DNA of 45,018 nt from assembly GCA_036401335.1 (NCBI GenBank), contig DASWVC010000390.1, positions 1 through 45,018 on the forward strand, written 5' to 3'. The DNA is from DASWVC01 sp036401335 (GTDB taxonomy: Bacteria > Verrucomicrobiota > Verrucomicrobiia > Chthoniobacterales > JAFAMB01). Below are positions 22,675 through 31,183 of this stretch, one piece after another. Position numbers and translations under genes: made by a program. The notes under the pieces were generated by a model that saw nothing but the letters and a program-made list of their open reading frames with translations, made no database searches and had not been told where the DNA came from. Positions within the stretch are counted from its first letter, which is position 1; every line of letters starts with the position of its first letter.

Positions 22675-24213
22675 ATGAGTCCACGCCACGCCGACGCAGT
22701 CCCGGACGGTTCAGGTCCCCCTTCCCCCGGGGCCGCCGTGCCAAGGTTGTCCCTGCGCGGGATCGAAAAAAGTTTCGATGCCAACGTGGTGCTGTCCGGC
22801 ATCGACCTGGACGTGTATGAGGGGGAGGTGGTCGCGCTCCTGGGCGAGAACGGAGCGGGCAAGTCGACGATGTCCTCGATCATCGCGGGGCTTTTCCCGC
22901 CCTCGATGGGGACGATGACCTGGGAGGGTCGTCCCTACGCGCCCACCCGGCCGGGGGACGCCACCGAGGCCGGCCTGGGCCTCATTCACCAGGAGATGCG
23001 GCTCCTGCCGGACCTTTCGATTGCCGAAAACGTCTTTGTCGGCCGCCTCCTCATGAAAGGAGGCCGGATCGACCGTGAAACCATGAATCAGCGCGCCGCG
23101 GAACAACTCCGCCGGCTCGGTCTGGAGGTGCCTCCCACGACGTTGGTCCGAACGTTGCGGGTGGCCGCGCAACAGCAGGTAGAAATTGCCAAGGCCCTTA
23201 CCCTCAAAGCTAGGCTCTTGATCCTGGACGAACCGACCGCGGCGCTCGGCGGAGAGGAAACAGACCGGCTGTTCGTTCAGGTTGACCAACTGCGCAAACA
23301 GGGGGTCAGCTTCATCTACATCAGCCACCGCCTGGAGGAGATCGCGCGCATCGCCGACCGCATCGTCGTTCTGCGCGATGGGCGGTTGGTGGCGACGCAT
23401 GCGTCGGCCCAGGTGCCCGTCCCTGTGTTGCTCGAGAACATGGTCGGGCGCAACGTGGACCGCATATTCCCGAAGGTCGGGGAGCCGACCGGCAAGGAAG
23501 TGCTGAGGGTGGAAGGTTTGACGGGAGCCAATGGTGCGTTCCGGGACGTGAGTTTTTCGGTGCGGGCCGGCGAGATTTTCGGCATAGCGGGCATCGTGGG
23601 AGCGGGGCGCACGGAACTGGTCAGGGCCATTGCCGGGGCGGACCCGCTGGCATCTGGTTCCATTGTGGTGGATGGCCAGCCGGTTCAGCTCAAAGGGCCG
23701 GAGGACGCGATCAAAGCCGGGGTGGTGCTGGTGCCGGAGGACCGCAAGGCCCAAGGGGTTGTGTTGGACCATTCGGTGGCAAGCAACCTGGCGCTCGGCA
23801 ACTTCGACCGGCTGGCCCCTAACGGCTGGCTGATGCCGGAAAAGGTCGCGTCGTTTGCGGCGAACGCCATCAAACGCCTTGGGGTCAAAGGGCAAGGCAA
23901 TCAGGCGATGCGGTTTCTGTCCGGCGGCAACCAGCAGAAAGCGATCATCGCGCGATGGATTTCCCGGTCGCCCAAAGTCTTCATGCTCGATGAGCCGACC
24001 CGTGGAATCGACATGGGGGCCCGGGCCGCCATCTACGAAACCATTGCCGGCCTTGCCCGCGGGGGCATGGCGGTGGTGGTCGTCAGCTCGGATCTGGAAG
24101 AAGTCCTGGGCTTGTCAAATCGCGTGCTGGTGCTTGCCCGCGGCCTTTCCCAAGGAATCCTTTCCCGGGCCGAGGCGAGCAACGTTGCCATCATGGAACG
24201 GGCCACCGCTTGA
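22675..24213 (+). CDS. Sugar ABC transporter ATP-binding protein, RbsA type (two NBDs)
   Basis: A 512-residue double ATPase of the carbohydrate-uptake CUT2 class. The first domain has Walker A GENGAGKST (about residue 60) and Walker B LLILDEPTAAL; its signature LRVAAQQQVEIAKAL lacks the classical LSGG, as is common in this class. The second domain has the degenerate phosphate loop GIVGAGRTEL and an intact signature FLSGGNQQKAIIARW followed by FMLDEPTRGIDMGA. The protein energises uptake through the permease at 20570. It starts 41 bases after the binding-protein stop. All genes from 18781 to 25027 are on one strand with gaps below about 105 bases, so they are probably one transcript. Confidence 0.94.
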   Translation: MSPRHADAVPDGSGPPSPGAAVPRLSLRGIEKSFDANVVLSGIDLDVYEGEVVALLGENGAGKSTMSSIIAGLFPPSMGTMTWEGRPYAPTRPGDATEAGLGLIHQEMRLLPDLSIAENVFVGRLLMKGGRIDRETMNQRAAEQLRRLGLEVPPTTLVRTLRVAAQQQVEIAKALTLKARLLILDEPTAALGGEETDRLFVQVDQLRKQGVSFIYISHRLEEIARIADRIVVLRDGRLVATHASAQVPVPVLLENMVGRNVDRIFPKVGEPTGKEVLRVEGLTGANGAFRDVSFSVRAGEIFGIAGIVGAGRTELVRAIAGADPLASGSIVVDGQPVQLKGPEDAIKAGVVLVPEDRKAQGVVLDHSVASNLALGNFDRLAPNGWLMPEKVASFAANAIKRLGVKGQGNQAMRFLSGGNQQKAIIARWISRSPKVFMLDEPTRGIDMGARAAIYETIAGLARGGMAVVVVSSDLEEVLGLSNRVLVLARGLSQGILSRAEASNVAIMERATA

Positions 24214-24262
24214 AACACCCGGGCATTGCTCCCCGGGCTTAACCCGACCGTTTTTCAACATC

Positions 24263-25027
24263 ATGAACCTATTCAGCCTGGAAGGAAAAATCGCTTTTGT
24301 AACCGGGGCCGGCAGCGGCATCGGCCAACGCATCGCCCAGGGGTTGGCCGAAGCCGGCGCAACCGTCGGGTGCTTCGACCTGGGGTCGAGCAAAGGCCTG
24401 GACGGCACGGTCGAGCGGGTCATTGCGCTCGGCCGGCAAGCCCTCGCGGTGCGGGGCGACGTGACGCAGGCTGCCGACCTACACCAAGCCATCGACGTCC
24501 TTGAAAAGGAATTGGGGCCGTTATCGGTTGCCGTGAATTGTGCGGGCATTGCCAACGCTGCGCCGGCCGAAGCAATGCCGCGCGACCAATGGCAGCGAAT
24601 GCTGGACATCAATCTCACCGGCATCTTCCTTTCCTGCCAGGCGGAGGCGAAAGTGATGCTGCCGCGCAGACAAGGTTCGATCGTCAACATCGCCTCGATG
24701 TCGGGTGTCATCGTCAACCGAGGGCTCTTGCAAGCGCATTACAATACCTCAAAAGCCGGGGTCATCCACCTGTCCAAAAGCCTGGCCATGGAATGGAGCG
24801 ACCGCGGCGTGCGCGTCAATTCGATCAGCCCCGGCTACACGGCCACTCCCATGAACGTGCGCCCGGAGGTGGCCGAACAAGTCAAGCAGTTTGAAGCCGA
24901 CACGCCGCTGGGCCGGATGGCCACCGTGGATGAGTTGGTCGGGCCAGCCGTCTTTTTGTCGAGCCAAGCGGCGTCCTTCTGCACGGGCGTCGACCTGCTT
25001 GTCGATGGCGGCTTCGTTTGCTGGTAA
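24263..25027 (+). CDS. SDR-family dehydrogenase 2
   Basis: A 254-residue classical short-chain dehydrogenase: cofactor motif TGAGSGIGQRIA (from residue 14), an Asp at the end of the second strand (CFDLGS, Asp39) that favours NAD over NADP, NCAG at 92-95, catalytic Ser145, Tyr160 and Lys164 (YNTSK), and the C-terminal CTGVDLLVDGGFVCW. It differs clearly from the SDR at 17754, so the operon has two unlike dehydrogenases, perhaps for two oxidation steps or two entry substrates such as D- and L-forms. It is the last gene of the catabolic run. The ATG at 24263 gives the standard SDR start. Confidence 0.9.
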   Translation: MNLFSLEGKIAFVTGAGSGIGQRIAQGLAEAGATVGCFDLGSSKGLDGTVERVIALGRQALAVRGDVTQAADLHQAIDVLEKELGPLSVAVNCAGIANAAPAEAMPRDQWQRMLDINLTGIFLSCQAEAKVMLPRRQGSIVNIASMSGVIVNRGLLQAHYNTSKAGVIHLSKSLAMEWSDRGVRVNSISPGYTATPMNVRPEVAEQVKQFEADTPLGRMATVDELVGPAVFLSSQAASFCTGVDLLVDGGFVCW

Positions 25028-25156
25028 GGTCACCCCTCCGGTAAACGTTAACTCAAAGCCGGATGGGGATCTCCAAGCGCGTTGGACGCCTCGGCCCGGC
25101 CGTTTGGCAGCCGTCCATTCGCCCCTTGCTTTTGGGCCAGGGCGGGAGCGGTCGCT

Positions 25157-25188
25157 CCCCGGGCGCTTGAGGACAAGCCCCCTACCGG
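25157..25188 (-). repeat. REP-like hairpin whose GTAG foot contains the yggS stop
   Basis: On the minus strand the element reads CCGGTAGGGGGCTTG, loop TCCT, CAAGCGCCCGGGG. The TAG of the GTAG foot is the stop codon of yggS. The upstream part on the plus strand (GGGAGCGGTCGCTCCC, about 25144-25159) is a second perfect inverted repeat. Related to the units at 3778, 34482 and 36485. Confidence 0.7.
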
Positions 25189-25883
25189 AGAAGGCGCGAG
25201 CCGCGCGCGCCGAAAAGCGCGGTGCCGACCCGGACCATGGTGGCCCCCTCTTCGACCGCGATCGGAAAATCGTTGCTCATGCCCATCGAAAGGTGCGCCA
25301 GCCGGATGCCGCTGCGTGCTTCGATCTTATCCCGCAGCTGGCGGAGTTGCACGAAGTAAGGACGCGAAATTTCCGGCCTGGCGGCTAGCGGAGGGATGGC
25401 CATCAAGCCGTCGATTTGTAAACGCTCCGCGGCCAGTATTTCGTCGAGCTGGGCCAGCAACCGGGACGGGGCGAAGCCGAACTTGGAGGACTCGCCGGCC
25501 ACGTTTACCTGCAGCAACACCTTCGGGTAGACCCCGGCTTCCGCACTTACCCGGGCAAGGTGCTGCAACAGCTCCAGCGAGTCGACGCTGTGGATCCTTT
25601 CGAACAGGGAAAGTATCGCACGCGCTTTGTTGCTCTGCAGGTGTCCAATGAAATGCCAGCGCAAGCGGGACGGCAACTCCGGAATCTTGACACGCGCCTC
25701 CTGAAGCCTGCTTTCAGCGAAATCAACCTGCCCCAATTGGGCCAGAGCCCGGATCACGTCGGCCGAATGGGTCTTGCTCACCGCTAACAAGTGGACATCT
25801 GCCGCCGTTCGCCCGGATGTTTCGGCCGCGCGGGCGAGTTGCGTTCGGACTTGTTCTATATTCGCGGCTAGGTCAACATCCAT
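25182..25883 (-). CDS. yggS: PLP-homeostasis protein YggS/PLPBP
   Basis: A 233-residue alanine-racemase-like TIM-barrel protein that binds pyridoxal phosphate and keeps its cellular level balanced. The PLP lysine lies in VHLLAVSKTH, followed by FAESRLQEA (usually GENYVQEA), WHFIGHLQSNKA, LLQVNVAGESSKFGF and the C-terminal LSMGMSNDFPIAVEEGATMVRVGTALFG. The ATG at 25883 gives the usual start; upstream codons are open but have no family match. The last residues (GARGSRLLR) and the stop come from a REP-like element, so the native C-terminus may have been altered there. About 300 bases separate it from the divergent LysR gene. Confidence 0.92.
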   Translation of the reverse strand: MDVDLAANIEQVRTQLARAAETSGRTAADVHLLAVSKTHSADVIRALAQLGQVDFAESRLQEARVKIPELPSRLRWHFIGHLQSNKARAILSLFERIHSVDSLELLQHLARVSAEAGVYPKVLLQVNVAGESSKFGFAPSRLLAQLDEILAAERLQIDGLMAIPPLAARPEISRPYFVQLRQLRDKIEARSGIRLAHLSMGMSNDFPIAVEEGATMVRVGTALFGARGSRLLR

Positions 25884-26180
25884 GGGCAGGCGGCAATTGA
25901 GGGGTATCCAGCCTTGGCATCGCAGGGCAACGACAGGTAAGGTAAGTGTTGCGCGAACGACCCGACACTGCAAACTGATCGCGCGCAGGTGGCCAGTAAA
26001 AGAACGGAACCGATGGGCGGCAACGACGCAGGTGGACGATGGCGTAACCAGGATCCTTCGGTAAGTCTTCGCTCCACCCCTGGCGCAGGCACGCCCTTCC
26101 AAGCCGAACGTCCGATCCTCCGGGTCAGGCTTTGCCGCGTCACGCCGCTGTCCGAGGACCCCCCTGTTGAGGTCTGACCC

Positions 26181-27068
26181 ATGCAGATCGAGACGTTCAA
26201 AGTGTTTTGTGACCTGGTCGAGACGGCCAGCTTTTCCAAAGCTGCCGAGATCAATTCAATCACCCAGAGCGCGGTAAGCCAGCAGATCCGGGCGTTGGAA
26301 CGCAAGTTCAAGGTCGCCTTGATCGAACGCGGAAAAAAGAACTTTTCCGTGACGGCCGAAGGCCGGGCCTTTCTGCAAGCAAGCAAGGAGATCCTTCGAG
26401 CGTATGAGGGCCTGGGCGACCGGCTGAATCAGCTTCAGTCCATGGTGGCCGGCGACCTGAAAATTGCCACCGTTTACAGCATTGGGTTGCATGAACTGCC
26501 ACGCAACCTTAAACAGTTTCGAAAATCCTATCCGGCCGTTCACGTGGTGGTGGAATACCTGCGTTTTGGGGAGGTTTACGACCGGGTTTGCACCGGGGAA
26601 GCAGACCTAGGCCTGGTGGCCTTTCCGACCCGGCACAAGGGCGTTTTGGTGGAGAGTTACTGGAAGGACAAACTGGTGCTCATCTGCCACCCCGGCCACC
26701 GGTTCGCGAAACGGCGCAGTGTGCCGCTGGATGCGTTAGAAGGCGAGCCTTTCGTCTCGTTTGCTTTCGATCAACCGACGCGCAAAGCCATCGACCGGAT
26801 TTTGCGGCAGAGCCACGTCAACGTTCGGCGGGAGATGGAGTGTGACAACATCGAGACGGTGAAACGGGCCGTGGAGATTGAGACGGGCATTGCCATTGTG
26901 CCGTTGACGACCGTTGAAGAAGAACGCATGAGCGGCAGCCTGGTAACGGTGGAGATTGAGTCAGCCGAGATGTGGCGGCCAATCGGGTTGGTGCAGCGTC
27001 GCAGCCGGGCCCAATTGCCTGCGGTGAAAGCGTTTGCCAGCATGCTCCGGAAAAAAGAAACGCTGTGA
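26181..27068 (+). CDS. LysR-family transcriptional regulator (CysB/CysL-like)
   Basis: A 295-residue LysR protein. The N-terminal winged helix-turn-helix is FCDLVETASFSKAAEINSIT then QSAVSQQIRALERKF, and the C-terminal effector domain has KIATVYSIGLHELP, EADLGLVAFPTRH and GIAIVPLTTVEEE. The pattern resembles the CysB/CysL/CbbR side of the family, but no effector can be assigned. Its gene is divergent from yggS with about 300 bases between, an arrangement in which LysR proteins often act on the neighbour, yet a role for it in yggS control is only a guess. A GAGG (26168-26171) stands 9 bases before the ATG. Confidence 0.9.
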   Translation: MQIETFKVFCDLVETASFSKAAEINSITQSAVSQQIRALERKFKVALIERGKKNFSVTAEGRAFLQASKEILRAYEGLGDRLNQLQSMVAGDLKIATVYSIGLHELPRNLKQFRKSYPAVHVVVEYLRFGEVYDRVCTGEADLGLVAFPTRHKGVLVESYWKDKLVLICHPGHRFAKRRSVPLDALEGEPFVSFAFDQPTRKAIDRILRQSHVNVRREMECDNIETVKRAVEIETGIAIVPLTTVEEERMSGSLVTVEIESAEMWRPIGLVQRRSRAQLPAVKAFASMLRKKETL

Positions 27069-27072
27069 CCCA

Positions 27073-27095
27073 CGGCGAGATTTGGCCACTCGCCG
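27073..27095 (+). terminator. Hairpin after the LysR gene
   Basis: CGGCGAG and CTCGCCG pair perfectly around a 9-base loop, starting 5 bases after the LysR stop. There is no following U-tract, so it is only a candidate terminator or 3'-end stabiliser. Confidence 0.3.
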
Positions 27096-27238
27096 GGGAA
27101 AGGCCCAGCACCTCGGCGCAGGATTTTTTCGCTCGCTCAGGGTCAATCGCGGTCAAGGCAATGACTTTGAAACGGAGAAAACCGAGGGGGCGAATCGCTC
27201 AAGCAACGCCAGGATGCTGCGGGCGGTGGCGCGTCCCT

Positions 27239-27487
27239 CTACTTTCCCTCGGCCGGCGGGGCCGGGGTTACAAGCGGGGTCAGCATCCGGATTTTCCAAT
27301 CGTCGCCCTCGCGAATCACTGACCAATATCCCTTGATCTGGGTAGGACCGAAAGTCTGGCCTTGAATCGTTGAGCTCCAGCCTCCCGTCGCCCACATCTG
27401 TTTGCCATCCGTGCCGATAAGGTGAGGGGAATCCGGATCTGCCGTGATTACGTATTGACGCCCCTGGTTCCGACGTTGCCGCTCCAT
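27239..27487 (-). pseudogene. Fragment of a SnoaL-like / DUF4440 protein
   Basis: The reading frame gives 82 residues ending GYWSVIREGDDWKIRMLTP, a typical C-terminal strand pair of SnoaL-like proteins (GxWxVIRRxDGxWKI). The preceding part VITADPDSPHLIGTDGKQMW fits the same fold. The N-terminal half of about 50-60 residues is missing, and only about 70 bases separate the fragment from the next gene, so the domain is truncated. In another frame just upstream the stretch VKVAQLKWSGN also looks coding, which points to a frameshift. It may still be expressed as a short peptide but is unlikely to fold. Confidence 0.5.
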
Positions 27488-27555
27488 TTCAGCTGCGCCA
27501 CCTTGACGGTCGCAGCTTGCGCGGCCGCTGTGCCGGGACTGCTATGTTTCCCGGT

Positions 27556-28269
27556 TTACCGACTGTTCTCGGTCGAGCCTGAAGTGTCGGACGATGCCCG
27601 GGGTACCGGGACCGGTTCGGCCAAGTCCGGACCGTTGTTCTTGGGGTTGTTCACACGCGTCGAGACGGTCCAAGCCTTCATCGCCTCAGCCGGAAACGGC
27701 TGCAGGTCGCCTTTGCTGAGGCTTGCCGTCAGCCATGCCTCCTGCTGGTCGTGCGGCAGGATGACCGGCATCCGGTCGTGGATCGTGCGCACCAGCGCGT
27801 TGGGCCGTCCCGTGAGGATCGTGCACGTGCGCAACCATTCGCCCGTCGCAGGGTCTTGCCAGCCTTCCCACAAGCCCGCGAACGCGAAAGGCCTTCCATC
27901 CGCCATCCCGATTGCGTACGGCAGCTTGCCACCGGCCACCTTTTTCCATTCGTAAAACCCGTCGGCCGGGATCAGGCAGCGTCGCTTTTTGAAAGCCGAC
28001 CGGTACGAGGGCGAGGTGTCCACGGTCTCCACCCTCGCGTTGATGGTCCTGTAACCAACCTTCGGGTCCTTGGCCCACGCCGGCACCAAACCCCAACGCA
28101 GCGCGTCCAATGATCGCTCGCCCGAGTCCGGGTTGCGGCGCACCGCCAACACATCCTGCTGCGGCGCCACGTTCCAGGAAATAGGCACATCGCGGGCAGG
28201 CGGGATCTTGATCCCGTAGAGCTTGGCGAGTTCTTCCTCTTTCTGGGTCCGCCGGTACCGGCCACACAT
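27556..28269 (-). CDS. SRAP-domain protein (SOS response-associated peptidase, YedK/HMCES)
   Basis: A 237-residue protein that shields abasic sites in single-stranded DNA by forming a thiazolidine crosslink through its N-terminal cysteine. The catalytic features are visible: MCGR with Cys2 exposed after Met removal, NARVET (Asn77), GFYEW (Glu107) and HDRMPVIL (His164). The blocks LRWGLVPAWAKDPKVG and RCLIPADGFYEWKK are classical. The last 25 residues (PRASSDTSGSTENSR) are low-complexity. Although the family is often under LexA control, no TGTTC-N4-GAACA site was seen in front of it. It lies next to a truncated SnoaL fragment and a PEP-CTERM remnant. Confidence 0.93.
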   Translation of the reverse strand: MCGRYRRTQKEEELAKLYGIKIPPARDVPISWNVAPQQDVLAVRRNPDSGERSLDALRWGLVPAWAKDPKVGYRTINARVETVDTSPSYRSAFKKRRCLIPADGFYEWKKVAGGKLPYAIGMADGRPFAFAGLWEGWQDPATGEWLRTCTILTGRPNALVRTIHDRMPVILPHDQQEAWLTASLSKGDLQPFPAEAMKAWTVSTRVNNPKNNGPDLAEPVPVPRASSDTSGSTENSR

Positions 28270-28380
28270 GGCACCCTACCCTACACGAAAAGCGGTGGGG
28301 TGAAAGCATCCTTGGTCGGCGCCTCTCTGTTTGACTCGGCTGCCAGTAGGACGCCTTATGCCATGAGGGCGGCACTTTAA

Positions 28381-28878
28381 TGGCACAAAGGTAAGGAGTT
28401 TACGGTTCCGGAAACCGTTCCGGCCATCACCAACCAGACCTTTACCTTCGGGGCACCCATTCTTTCCGGTTCTTACACGTTCGGAGGCGAGACTTACCAA
28501 GCCACCTCACCCAGTGAGTTTGACTACGCCGCCCATAACCTGAACGCCACCACCTTTGGGCTGAACACGCCGGTGGGATCAATCAATTTCACGGGCCAGG
28601 GCAACGGGGGCGCGATCCCCTCCTTCGCGACCGTTGCAGGTGAAACTCTGGCACGGTTCGAAACCGGGGAACGGGGCACGGGAATTTTCAGTGTCGTTTA
28701 CATCCCGAAGGAAGGCAGTGGGATCGTCGGAGATCACGATGTGGCGCTCAGCGTCTCGGGCAGACTTAATCCAGTTCCGGAGCCTTCCGGCCTGGCCTTG
28801 GTCGCAGCGGGCCTTCTGTCGTGCGGTGGAACTGTGTTCATGCGCCGCAGGCAGAGCCGCTCAATTACGGTGCGCTGA
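28381..28878 (+). pseudogene. PEP-CTERM protein remnant, 5' end missing
   Basis: From 28381 the frame is open for 165 codons and reads like an exported protein (TNQTFTFGAPILSGSYTFGG, ATTFGLNTPVGSINFTGQG). It ends in a PEP-CTERM sorting tail: NPVPEPSGLALVAAGLL, a short hydrophobic helix and the basic end MRRRQSR. A TAA directly precedes the frame and no ATG lies in it (first GTG at 28573), so the signal peptide and start are lost. The left edge, AATGGCACAAAGGTAAGG (28379-28396), resembles the left flank of the REP units at 34308 and 44809, so a repeat may have cut the gene. PEP-CTERM proteins are sorted by an exosortase; none is in the window. Confidence 0.6.
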
Positions 28879-28950
28879 TACGAAGGACCCGCTGTCTGGC
28901 CCTGCTGGTGCGAACACCAAAGCGAACGTTAATCAACGAGAAGACAAAAT

Positions 28951-30111
28951 ATGGGAATCAAAGAAGCTTTGGGTTTCGGGTCAGACAAGAAGATTCGGTA
29001 TGCGATCGTCGGGGTGGGTGACATCGCTCAGGAAGACATGATGCCGGGCGTGGAACACACGGGCAACTCGGCCATCACAGCACTGGTAACCTCCAATCCG
29101 AAAAAGGCGCAGGAAGTGGGTGCGACGTACGAGGTTGAGGCGACTTTCGGCTACGAGGCGTTTGCCCAAGCGCTGACGTCGGGCACCTTCGACGCAATTT
29201 ACGTGGCGACCCCGAACTGGCGGCACGCGGAGTTCATCATCCCTGCCCTGCGTGCCGGCATCCACGTGCTGAGCGAAAAACCATTGGAGGTTTCGACTGC
29301 CAAGTGCCAGGAAATCCTTGACGTGGCCAAAAACTCCTCGGCGAAGCTCATGGTTGCCTATCGGCTGCACTTCGAGCCTGGCACACTGTCGACCATCGAC
29401 GTGATCCGCTCCGGCCAATTGGGCGAAGTGCACACCTTCACCTCGACCTTTGCGCAACCGCTCGACCCGTCTAACCACCGCGCGCATTCCGGCGAGTGGG
29501 CAGGTCCGGTGCTTGACATGGGGCCCTATCCCGTCAATGCCGCGCGTTACATCTTCGGAGACGAACCGACGGAGGTCATCTCCGCCGTGGGGACCCGGCA
29601 CCCCGAGACCGGCTTCGACCAGAACTTCGACGACACCGTCGCGGTGACGCTTCGATTTCCCGGCAACCGGCTTGCGCAATTCAACCTGAGCTACCACGGC
29701 GGCCCGGTAAATACCTTTGTGGCCGTCGGACCCAAAGGCAGCGTGATGCTTGACCCGGCGTACATGTTTGGCCAGCCCATGGAGCAAACGGTGGCGGTGG
29801 GTCAGGAAAAGCGCAAGAAGAGCTTCAAGAACACGGACCATTTCGGCGGCGAGCTGAAGTACTTCTCCAATTGCATTCTCAACGGCACCGATCCCGAGCC
29901 GGACGGCGAAGAGGGTTTTGCCGATGTTCGCGTCTTGGAAGGGATCCTGGAGGCGCTGAAATCGGGCGGCGCGGTGCAGTTGCCGCCGTTTACCCGCACC
30001 AAGCGCATTGACACGACGGCTCAGAAAATGGAACTCCGGGCGGTGTCCACCCCAGATTTAGTTGAGACTTCCAACCCGGGCAAAGGCATGGAAAAACTGC
30101 CCAAGAACTGA
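28951..30111 (+). CDS. Gfo/Idh/MocA-family oxidoreductase
   Basis: A 386-residue NAD(P)-dependent oxidoreductase. The Rossmann fold begins IRYAIVGVGDIAQEDMMPG (about residues 14-32), followed by IYVATPNWRHAEFIIPAL and the family signature HVLSEKPLEVSTAKC with the catalytic lysine of EKP. The C-terminal domain has the typical VLDMGPYPVNAARYIFG. It resembles glucose-fructose oxidoreductase and related sugar dehydrogenases. GAGAAG (28938-28943) stands 7 bases before the ATG. It is a single gene, 4 kb from the catabolic island, so a link with that operon is possible but unproven. No Tat signal is present, which suggests a cytoplasmic protein. Confidence 0.92.
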   Translation: MGIKEALGFGSDKKIRYAIVGVGDIAQEDMMPGVEHTGNSAITALVTSNPKKAQEVGATYEVEATFGYEAFAQALTSGTFDAIYVATPNWRHAEFIIPALRAGIHVLSEKPLEVSTAKCQEILDVAKNSSAKLMVAYRLHFEPGTLSTIDVIRSGQLGEVHTFTSTFAQPLDPSNHRAHSGEWAGPVLDMGPYPVNAARYIFGDEPTEVISAVGTRHPETGFDQNFDDTVAVTLRFPGNRLAQFNLSYHGGPVNTFVAVGPKGSVMLDPAYMFGQPMEQTVAVGQEKRKKSFKNTDHFGGELKYFSNCILNGTDPEPDGEEGFADVRVLEGILEALKSGGAVQLPPFTRTKRIDTTAQKMELRAVSTPDLVETSNPGKGMEKLPKN

Positions 30112-30177
30112 TGCGAGACCTTGGCGCTGACGGGGCTTGACTCGTGACGCACCCACGCGCGGCCGGGCCGCGCTGAA

Positions 30178-30426
30178 GTGAGATCGGGGGAAATTTTCAT
30201 TGAGATCTGCCTTCACCTGAGGACCAATCCGGGTTTAGGGGATGCGTGCCAAGCAGACCATGGGGCCAAGGAACTTTGGATCCTGGACCCCATGCGGCGA
30301 GACGTGCGTGTTTACCTTCTGCAGCAAGACGGCGATCGACCGGTGCAAGTACTCAAAGGAGAGGATGTACTGCGTACGAACCTGTTGCCAGGCTTCGAAC
30401 TGTCCCTAAAACGGCTGTTTCCCTGA
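30178..30426 (+). pseudogene. Uma2-like (DUF820) endonuclease fragment
   Basis: The 82-residue frame from a GTG ends like Uma2 proteins: GAKELWILDPMRRDVRVYLL, then KGEDVLRTNLLPGFELSLKRLF. The core PD-(D/E)XK-like part, with about 100 residues before the WxxDP motif, is absent and the stretch in front (LRTNPGLGDACQADH) does not match the family, so this is a 5'-deleted remnant. Such genes are common as stray copies in Verrucomicrobiota, Cyanobacteria and Planctomycetes; no activity is expected here. Confidence 0.5.
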
Positions 30427-30528
30427 GCGCCTCGGCTCTTCCTGCCGGTCCTCCAAGTTGTCCCCTGCCCTTCCTTCTCGGCTTTGCGGCGAGCGGGCCA
30501 TCCTGGGCAATACGGGCAGAATGGGCGT

Positions 30529-31170
30529 TTACTCGGCCCAGGCAGAATTCCGGATGATGCTGCAGAAGTCCATGCGTCGGAAAGTGGGATCGAGCAGTAC
30601 AAGGACGTCGTCGTTCACGGTGCCGAACGTCGTCTCTGGCTTGTCTTTGAATCCTTCGTAAAAAGACTGGATAAGCCGCTCCTTGAACCGGTTTCCGCGT
30701 GGATGGGCGGCGAGGACCTGCTCGCGCTCGGCCTCGGAAAGCTCTTTGTAGCCGATGCCCAGCACATCCAGCTCGACCCCTGCCGTCACCAGCGCGACTT
30801 CGGGCTTCTTGTGCTGGGGAATGCCCGGGGTGGTGTGCAGGGCGATTGCGTCCCACACGAGGTCGATCGCCTCCTGGGCGGTGCCGTGCTGCCGCAGGAA
30901 GCCACTCGCCGCGTTGGCACTGTCAACCTCGAAGCGTTCCGTGGCGCTGCGGTACTCCTGGGTCAGGCCCATGTCGTGGAACAGTGCGCCGACGTAGAGG
31001 AGTTCGGGGTCAAACGTCAGGTTCCGGCGCAGACCGCTGAGGGAACCCCAAAGGTAAACGCGGGTGGAGTGGTGGAACAGGAGCGGGGATTCGGTGTCCC
31101 TGACCGGTTCGGTGGCCTCGCTCGCCAACTTGCTGTCGGGAATGGTGATGCCGGCAATCTGTTTGTTCAT
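30529..31170 (-). CDS. HD-domain protein, cyanamide-hydratase-like
   Basis: A 213-residue metal-dependent phosphohydrolase-fold protein. The HD motif is complete: FHHSTRVYLWG gives the first His, LYVGALFHDMGLT the HD pair, and IALHTTPGIP and ELDVLG the later ligands. The pattern matches HD proteins annotated as cyanamide hydratases, whose true substrate in most bacteria is unknown. It starts 14 bases after the homologous end of a broken GlxA-type regulator on the same strand, so it may once have been the downstream gene of that regulator. The reading frame is intact and the gene is probably functional. Confidence 0.8.
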   Translation of the reverse strand: MNKQIAGITIPDSKLASEATEPVRDTESPLLFHHSTRVYLWGSLSGLRRNLTFDPELLYVGALFHDMGLTQEYRSATERFEVDSANAASGFLRQHGTAQEAIDLVWDAIALHTTPGIPQHKKPEVALVTAGVELDVLGIGYKELSEAEREQVLAAHPRGNRFKERLIQSFYEGFKDKPETTFGTVNDDVLVLLDPTFRRMDFCSIIRNSAWAE

Positions 31171-31183
31171 GATGCAAGAACTC

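Noticed and set aside
21635..23895. Minus-strand open frames of 369 and 394 codons opposite the binding-protein and ATPase genes
   Set aside because: Both are Arg/His/Gly-rich shadows without recognisable domains, and the plus-strand genes there are complete transporter components.
28276..28500. Minus-strand frame of 74 codons upstream of the SRAP gene
   Set aside because: Basic, low-information composition and opposite to the better supported PEP-CTERM remnant.
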